From assembly GCA_019308685.1 (NCBI GenBank), contig JAFDHQ010000005.1, forward strand, positions 1 to 33,063: 33,063 nt of DNA. Reading direction: 5' to 3'. Of this stretch, positions 27,100 to 33,063 are shown piece after piece; the first letter of the stretch is position 1, and the number at the start of each line of letters is the position of its first letter. Source of the stretch: Deltaproteobacteria bacterium (lineage in GTDB: Bacteria; Desulfobacterota; Desulfobacteria; Desulfobacterales; UBA11574). The notes beneath the pieces were generated by a model. It was not told where the DNA came from. It saw only the letters and a list, made by a program, of their open reading frames with translations, and searched no databases. The position numbers were made by a program, and so were the translations under genes.

Positions 27100-28308
27100 T
27101 TATAGCTTTTCCAGCTCAAAATCATCCAGCCATAAAATACCTTCAATCTTGTTATCAAACCGATGGCTGGGCTGGCGGCGCAGGCGGACCACCACGGCAT
27201 GGCAGTCTTCGGGAACCGTAAATTCCACATTCTGCTCCTGCCAGTCGTGAGTGCCGAGCATCATGGCGCCCTTGATATAAAAACCTTTGCAATCGTACCC
27301 GTAAATATCCACGAACGGTCCCTGGTCTGTTGTAATATTTCTACTGCGCCAACGATAGGTCAGCCGGTAAGGAGTCAGCGAGTCGACCGGAACGATCTGG
27401 TACAGATGGCCAAATGAGATATTTTCCTTTCCTTCAAACCTAATCTTCAGGCTATGGGCTCCGGAAAAAGCCCCGGACATGGACCGCCGTATCGCCCACT
27501 TCCCCTTTTGATCTGCAGTATACCGCCAGTCAAATCCGGAGCCCGTGATTTGTTCCTCAAACCCGGGATTGGCCATACCTTTAATGCCGGTGCTGGATTT
27601 CCAGATCTCAGCCGCCAGGGAAACGCGTTTTCTGCTAACCAGAAAGTGTATATATTTCGATCGGATATCTTTATCCTGAATGCCGGCCGAAATAATTTTG
27701 CTCCAGGCAATCTGAGCATCATTCATCCGGCCCCAGCGCATCAACCATTCAAGAAAAGGAATTAAATTGTCTGTGTCCAGTACATTAACCGCACGCATTG
27801 CGTCTCCGGCCAGGTGAGTGTCCAGCAGTTGAAACGCATCGGGTATTTTTTTGCGGTGATGGATCAAAAAATTGATGTTACTCAAAACGATTTTTTCCAT
27901 GCTCAGATCATAGGCCAAAAGGATCTGATCCCATTTCCAGCGATACACCTTATCCGTCAAACGGTCTGAAAACTGTAATATATTTCGAGCCTTGTCCGGT
28001 TTTCCCAGAACAATTTCAGCCTGGGCCAGCTTTAACCAGGCATCCATGAAAAAAACGTCCTGTAATACGGTCCGGTGAAAAAATCGGGCGGCACTATCAG
28101 AATCGTTTTCAAACCAGGCGTTGAGGCCGAAATTATAAAGGGCTCGGGGAAAGTGTCTGAACTGTTCTGCATCTTTTGTCCCAAAGCTGTAATTTTCATG
28201 ATATATGGTCCGATACTGCCAGTTATGGACCATAAGCCACACCGACAACCCAACCAGAACCAGCGTAACCAGGCTCTTAACGATTATGGTTTTGGATCTG
28301 TATGTCAT
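27100..28308 (-). CDS. Membrane-anchored TPR-like protein with C-terminal carbohydrate-binding-like domain, exopolysaccharide cluster
   Basis: N-terminal TM; helical repeat region (ALYNFGLNAWFENDSDSAARFFHRTV...WLKLAQAEIVLGKPDKARNIL); C-terminal NPGFEEQITGSGFDWRYT...ILWLDDFELEKL typical of CBM-like jelly-roll domains. Confidence 0.7.
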   Translation of the reverse strand: MTYRSKTIIVKSLVTLVLVGLSVWLMVHNWQYRTIYHENYSFGTKDAEQFRHFPRALYNFGLNAWFENDSDSAARFFHRTVLQDVFFMDAWLKLAQAEIVLGKPDKARNILQFSDRLTDKVYRWKWDQILLAYDLSMEKIVLSNINFLIHHRKKIPDAFQLLDTHLAGDAMRAVNVLDTDNLIPFLEWLMRWGRMNDAQIAWSKIISAGIQDKDIRSKYIHFLVSRKRVSLAAEIWKSSTGIKGMANPGFEEQITGSGFDWRYTADQKGKWAIRRSMSGAFSGAHSLKIRFEGKENISFGHLYQIVPVDSLTPYRLTYRWRSRNITTDQGPFVDIYGYDCKGFYIKGAMMLGTHDWQEQNVEFTVPEDCHAVVVRLRRQPSHRFDNKIEGILWLDDFELEKL

Positions 28309-28324
28309 GGTAATTAGAAGGTAA

Positions 28325-28354
28325 GTCCTCCAAACTAACGGCGGATAAAAAGGT
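28325..28354. repeat. 30-bp inverted repeat, left arm
   Basis: AGTCCTCCAAACTAACGGCGGATAAAAAGG; reverse complement at 28544-28573 with one mismatch (24 bp contiguous perfect). Confidence 0.9.
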
Positions 28355-28543
28355 CAGAAGATTAGAAGGTTAGTAACAGAACTTTGCCGCATCCATTTCC
28401 ATTGAATTTAACATTGCAATAATCTGCTCATAATCATCATCGAGATTATCAAACTCCTTCTTACCCTCTACCCCTCTCAACGCCCCACCTTCCCACCTTC
28501 TGATTTTCTAACCTTCCCACCTTCCTACCTTTTCACCCTCTTC

Positions 28544-28573
28544 CCTTTTTATCCGCCGTTAGTTTGGCGGACT
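28544..28573. repeat. 30-bp inverted repeat, right arm
   Basis: CCTTTTTATCCGCCGTTAGTTTGGCGGACT; overlaps the 3' end of the O-antigen ligase gene. Confidence 0.9.
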
Positions 28574-29934
28574 CCCTCAACTCCCTGCCATAAACATACA
28601 TCCACAATCCCGATCAATATGACAAAGTAGACGCAGTTGGCCGGCATATGGAGGTTAAAGTCAAAGAAGCTGTGAAAGGCTATGGAAACCAGGCCGCTTA
28701 AGGCGCCGATGGTAAGAAAAAATCGAAACGGATCCGCTTGCAAGCGCATGCGTCTGACCTTGCGAAAACTTCTCACCAGAAAAATATAAAATCCGCTCAC
28801 AAGGGCCAAAAAGCCAATCCACCCGGCTTCAACCAGTAATTGCAGATAGTCATTGTGCGCATAATAGAGCGTTTTTTCAGAAATGGTCGAGACATTATAA
28901 ACCGGAAACACCTGCTTGAACGTTGCAAGACCGATTCCAAAGGGGTGGTCCTTGACGATCACCAGACTGTCGCGCCAGAAATTGAGTCGTGAAGCCTCCT
29001 TGGAAATCTTTAAAAACCGTTCCAAAATCGGATCCACACCGATTCTAAAGCTGAAGAAAGCGACCATGCCTATAATTATCGATGTAATTACCCAGAAACT
29101 TCGGGGTATTCCGTTGCTTCCGGAATGTACCAATATAACAAAGGTTAAAAAGCCCAGACCCCACCCGGTAATTCCGGCCCTGGACTTGGAAAACAGCAAT
29201 GCCAGTACCATAACCGCTAACCCGATGGTAAGAAAAAACTGGAAATTAGGTCGATCCGTGGACATCAATGCTTTAAGACTCAGTTTCTCCTTCCAGTTGC
29301 CCAGTGCCAGGGTGTATCCCAAACTCAGAGGCAATATCATTTCTATAAAACCGGCAAAATGGTTCCGGTTTATATACGTGCCCCGGGCATCCCCCAAATA
29401 GGCCTCAATATAATCAATCCAGAGAACGCCCAGGGAAGGAACCAACGCCTGGATCAGACCATATATGGCTTCAGCCGCTGCCAATACCAGCAGGATATAA
29501 ATCAATATTTTTAAATGCCTTGAAGATGTAAAAGTTATTCGGAAAATAAAAAAGAGCAATAAAAGACCCAGTAAAAACGTCCACCAGGCCAATGACCTCA
29601 GTGACGCATAGCTGATGGATTGCCACCCAACAGACCCATGGATTATTGCCATGGATTGTGTCAGCACTTTGTGTCTAAAGGGACTTAAAAAAGACAGAAT
29701 AGTGGAAGGAAGGGGAAGGCACTGCAGCAAACACACCAAATAGAATGCCCCCATAGCAAAAATATAAATCTTATCCGGAAGCCATGCCTTGTTTATTCTA
29801 TTTTGCCATAACAGAATTAAAAACGCGGCAAAAATACCTGCCGTGTAAAAAGACCAGATCCACGCTTGTACCGCAGCAAAAAAAACAGGGATGGTTGCAA
29901 TGATAAAAAAGATTATGCTTCGACTAAATGTCAT
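28549..29934 (-). CDS. O-antigen ligase/polymerase (Wzy_C/WaaL-like)
   Basis: Multi-TM 461 aa; GTYINRNHFAGFIEMILPL...LLFSKSRAGI...YAHNDYLQLLVEAGWIG. Confidence 0.9.
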   Translation of the reverse strand: MTFSRSIIFFIIATIPVFFAAVQAWIWSFYTAGIFAAFLILLWQNRINKAWLPDKIYIFAMGAFYLVCLLQCLPLPSTILSFLSPFRHKVLTQSMAIIHGSVGWQSISYASLRSLAWWTFLLGLLLLFFIFRITFTSSRHLKILIYILLVLAAAEAIYGLIQALVPSLGVLWIDYIEAYLGDARGTYINRNHFAGFIEMILPLSLGYTLALGNWKEKLSLKALMSTDRPNFQFFLTIGLAVMVLALLFSKSRAGITGWGLGFLTFVILVHSGSNGIPRSFWVITSIIIGMVAFFSFRIGVDPILERFLKISKEASRLNFWRDSLVIVKDHPFGIGLATFKQVFPVYNVSTISEKTLYYAHNDYLQLLVEAGWIGFLALVSGFYIFLVRSFRKVRRMRLQADPFRFFLTIGALSGLVSIAFHSFFDFNLHMPANCVYFVILIGIVDVCLWQGVEGVRQTNGG

Positions 29935-30294
29935 TGGAAATGGGCCTTGACATGTACATGAAAGCCGGGAAGGTTTTTATCCAAAATATTCCTCCAAACT
30001 GCCGGCAGATCTTCGATTTTGGAGTAATCCGCGGATCTCGGTCTGAAAGAATCTGCGCCCGGCCTGCAGCTCATTTTGATGGTACCGAGATAGGCAAGAA
30101 TACAATAAGATTTTATTTATTTTAAAAAACATTTGAAATCATAGAATTAATTTTCTATAATTGATTTTGTTTGAAATACATGTATGTTATCCTATAAATA
30201 ATTCAGATGCATTGGTAATTGTAGATTCCATATACTACATCAACCATATTTATGTTTTAGTTTAGCACATAGCACAATTATCGGGAAAAAAGTT

Positions 30295-30585
30295 ATGGAA
30301 GAATTAGCTTTCGATACAACCAAAGTTATCGAGATATGCCGTAAGAATGATGCATCAATGATAGGTGTTTTTGGATCAATGGCAAGAGGGGAAGCTACCG
30401 ACCAAAGCGACATTGACCTCCTATTAAAATTCTCTAAACGAAAAAGTCTTCTTACTCTGGTAAAATTGGAAAGAGAATTATCTACCTCTATTGGTAGAAA
30501 GGTTGAATTGCTGACTGAAGCATCAATTAGCCCCTATTTGCGAGGCCGAATAAAAAAAGAACTAAGGATTATCTATGAATCATGA
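30295..30585 (+). CDS. mntA: MntA-type nucleotidyltransferase antitoxin
   Basis: GVFGSMARGEATDQSDIDLLLKF fits GSX10DXD; overlaps the downstream HepT gene by 11 bp. Confidence 0.92.
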   Translation: MEELAFDTTKVIEICRKNDASMIGVFGSMARGEATDQSDIDLLLKFSKRKSLLTLVKLERELSTSIGRKVELLTEASISPYLRGRIKKELRIIYES

Positions 30586-30913
30586 TGAGTCAGTATATAT
30601 TCAGCACATATTTGATGCAATCATGAGGATTGAAGAATATCTCCAAGGTATTGATGAGCAATCATTTCTAAAAAATCATTTGATTCAGGATGGTGTCATC
30701 CGGCAAATTGAAATCATTGGTGAAGCGACCAAGAGACTCTCTTCTGAATTGCGAAGCAAGTATTTTCATATCCCCTGGGAAGATATAGCAGGTATGCGTG
30801 ATAAGCTTATTCATAATTATTTTGGAGTAGATATTGAGACAGTATGGCTCACAGCAAATGACGATATACCAATTTTGAAATCAGAGATAGAGAGAATTCT
30901 TAATGAAATATAG
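30575..30913 (+). CDS. hepT: HepT-like HEPN ribonuclease toxin (DUF86)
   Basis: RDKLIHNYFGVDIETVW fits RX4HXY; DUF86 N-terminus IFDAIMRIEEYLQG. Confidence 0.93.
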   Translation: MNHDESVYIQHIFDAIMRIEEYLQGIDEQSFLKNHLIQDGVIRQIEIIGEATKRLSSELRSKYFHIPWEDIAGMRDKLIHNYFGVDIETVWLTANDDIPILKSEIERILNEI

Positions 30914-31052
30914 GGATTCAGCTGCACCAATTATCTTGTACGTCCTCTTGCCGCCCATCTTTTACTTTTTTTAATATGCGAAAATCTGCGTAATCTGTTT
31001 ACCCTGTGAAATTCGCGATAGCGACAATGCAATGTATTTCACTGGGGCAGAT

Positions 31053-32429
31053 CTATATGCCTTTAAAAGCAAAAATCAACGTTTCTATCAAAATTGCAAC
31101 GTCAAGAAAAAATGATACATTCTTTTTATAATACAAGTCATAATCCATGTTTTCATGGATGCTGAGTTGCCATAAACCGGTAATTCCGGGGACCACCTTT
31201 AATCTTTCTTTGTGAATTTCTTTATACTGTTCCACTATAAACGGCATTTCCGGTCTTGGCCCGACAAAAGACATTTCTCCTTTAAGAACATTGATGACCT
31301 GCGGTATCTCATCCAGACTTGTTTTCCTCAAGAACCTCCCGACCCTTGTTATGCGGGAATCATTCTGATCTGTCGGGTTTACTGTGTAGGGATTCGTGCC
31401 ATTATACATGGTTCTGAATTTAAATAATTTAAAAATTATGCCACCCTTCCCTACTCGATCATGTATGAAAATAGCCGGTCCTTTTGAATCTAATTTTATT
31501 GCCAGCGCAATAATCAAAAACACAGGCCATAACAGAATTAGTGCTATCACTGCCAGAATTATGTCCAAATACCTTTTGAAACTTAAGTAGAACGGCTCAA
31601 AATCTTCTTCTTCTTTTACAACAGGTATTTCTCCAACCTTATCAATTCTCACTTTATGCATGAAAACTTTATACAAATTGGGGACAAAGGATGCTTTAAC
31701 GTTTTTCGCTTTGAGGTAATCCAAGATTTCAATTAACTTGTCATTGTTTATATTTGAAATCGCAACGTAGATTTCGTCAAAATCATACACTTTTTTTAGA
31801 CGCTCGATATCTTCCCGATTTCCGAGGACCCTGATACAATCGGTTGAATTGAATCCACTTTGATAACATACATAATTGCGTTTATTGGGGTCATCATCAA
31901 TAAAACCGATTGGGTTTATTCTTAATTTAGGGGAATTGGCTATTTCACGAAATAGCGCCCGGCCCAGCTCACCGGCACCGTAAATCAGCACTTTTTTTTG
32001 AAATCCTTTTAGAAATTTTGAAAACGGAGAAATGTGGTAAAAAACCATTTTTTCTGCAACAACAAATGTTAAGGAAAAAATATATGAAAACAAAAGAACA
32101 TACCTTGAGATATTAATTTGTCCAAAGACTAAAATCACACCTAATAAGAGAAAGCTTAAAGAGATCCCCTTAACCACATTTTTTATTTCCTCCATATTGA
32201 GCAGGCTTGATTCATTTTTATAAACTTTAAAAATCTGCATGATGATTACCGTAATTGAAGCAAATATAAGGCTTATGGGAACAATTTGAACGTTTTGATA
32301 ATAGACGTGTTTGCCAATATCCATTATCCAGTAAAGCTTATAGGAAAACATAATTGCAAACACCAATATCGCAAAATCAACAAGCGGATAGACAAGAAAA
32401 ATAAGCCTATAAACAGTTCTCTTCATCAT
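31053..32429 (-). CDS. Exopolysaccharide biosynthesis polyprenyl glycosylphosphotransferase (WbaP/WcaJ-like sugar transferase)
   Basis: N-terminal TM helices, CoA-binding-like GAGELGRALFREI, C-terminal KRYLDIILAVIALILLWPVFLIIALAIKLDSKGPAIFIHDRVGKGGIIFKLFKFRTM. Confidence 0.93.
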   Translation of the reverse strand: MMKRTVYRLIFLVYPLVDFAILVFAIMFSYKLYWIMDIGKHVYYQNVQIVPISLIFASITVIIMQIFKVYKNESSLLNMEEIKNVVKGISLSFLLLGVILVFGQINISRYVLLFSYIFSLTFVVAEKMVFYHISPFSKFLKGFQKKVLIYGAGELGRALFREIANSPKLRINPIGFIDDDPNKRNYVCYQSGFNSTDCIRVLGNREDIERLKKVYDFDEIYVAISNINNDKLIEILDYLKAKNVKASFVPNLYKVFMHKVRIDKVGEIPVVKEEEDFEPFYLSFKRYLDIILAVIALILLWPVFLIIALAIKLDSKGPAIFIHDRVGKGGIIFKLFKFRTMYNGTNPYTVNPTDQNDSRITRVGRFLRKTSLDEIPQVINVLKGEMSFVGPRPEMPFIVEQYKEIHKERLKVVPGITGLWQLSIHENMDYDLYYKKNVSFFLDVAILIETLIFAFKGI

Positions 32430-32504
32430 TTCACAACCTCACCTTTGAAGTTTGTTAATTTTATCACACGGTTTACCGCATTCGGTCGAAACAGATTTAT
32501 TCAC

Positions 32505-33063
32505 TCAATCATTCATCTTTACTTGTTCTTCTATCCAGAAGAACGTCTTCTCTATTCCTACTTTTACGGTTTCCACCCTAAGTTCTTATTAATGAGCCAG
32601 TTATCCGAATTCCTTCCTCTTACACCCAAAGGACCAGGAATGTGCCTCTTGGTCAACTGCTTTCCTGCAATATCCATGACCATATCCGCCAATTGATCAA
32701 TTGTAACCATCTCATCTGAGCCGATATTTACCGGCCCGGTCCAGTCAGAACGCATTAAGCGGATAGTGCCTTCAAGGCATTCATCAATGTATAAAAAAGA
32801 TCTCGTTTGCTTCCCGTCGCCCCAAATCCTTCAAGGCATTCATCAATGTATAAAAAAGATCTCGTTTGCTTCCCGTCGCCCCAAATCTCAATCTCACCTC
32901 CATCCTCTGCCATCGCTACTTTACGGCAGATTGCAGCAGGCGCTTTTTCTCGCCCATCGTTCCAGCTCCCTTCAGGACCAAAGATGTTATGGTAACGGGC
33001 AATGCGCACCTCCATATTGTAATTCCGGTGAAAAGCAAGATACATTCTTTCACTGAATAGCTT
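32505..33063 (-). pseudogene. GDP-mannose 3,5-epimerase-like NAD-dependent epimerase, partial at window edge, with two frameshifts
   Basis: KLFSERMYLAFHRNYNMEVRIARYHNIFGPEGSWNDGREKAPAAICRKV...EIWGDGKQTRSFLYIDECLEG | TIRLMRSDWTGPVNIGSDEMVTIDQLADMV...WLINKNLGWKP | VKVGIEKTFFWIEEQVKMND; pieces lie in different frames. Confidence 0.85.
32770..32887. repeat. Perfect 59-bp tandem direct duplication
   Basis: CTTCAAGGCATTCATCAATGTATAAAAAAGATCTCGTTTGCTTCCCGTCGCCCCAAATC at 32770-32828 and 32829-32887. Confidence 0.97.

Noticed and set aside
29928-30125. 65-aa plus-strand ORF upstream of the O-antigen ligase
   Set aside because: No recognisable family, overlaps the ligase start; probably spurious.
1-33063. 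CRISPR array, tRNA or rRNA genes
   Set aside because: No regularly spaced direct repeats with unique spacers and no tRNA/rRNA signatures were recognised; the tandem repeats found are contiguous or intragenic.

Overview
The window looks like a Desulfobacterales-type (deltaproteobacterial) chromosome segment; that lineage call is inference from gene content and repeat style. From left to right it contains: a TAXI/TRAP transporter locus (solute-binding gene with an in-frame TGA in its signal peptide, fused permease, UspA); a DUF1566 protein; an AmrS-type radical SAM protein; a methyltransferase; two tandem MoeA paralogs, the second fused to a PBP-like domain; an archease-RtcB RNA-repair pair; a small helical protein plus an 832-aa kinase-like/multi-TM membrane protein; a phosphomannomutase/phosphoglucomutase; an MFS transporter; a duplicated zinc-ribbon protein; a CheY-like regulator; EpmA; and an exopolysaccharide locus (FecR-like protein, Wza-like, AAA ATPase with NTF2-like tail, Wzc-like BY-kinase, TPR-like/CBM-like protein, O-antigen ligase, sugar transferase, GDP-mannose 3,5-epimerase-like gene) with an embedded MntA/HepT toxin-antitoxin pair. 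The best candidate for something undescribed is the kinase-like N-terminus fused to about 10 TM segments (12535-15033) with its 114-aa neighbour. Other notable points: a 59-bp tandem duplication plus a separate 1-nt frameshift breaking the epimerase gene, a TGA inside the TAXI signal peptide, a TIR-bearing MITE-like element at 19057-19209, a 30-bp inverted repeat that supplies the O-antigen ligase C-terminus and stop, a 7-bp-period array, and a 36-bp repeat array inside the ATPase. No rRNA, tRNA or CRISPR was recognised. All calls are by eye without database searches.
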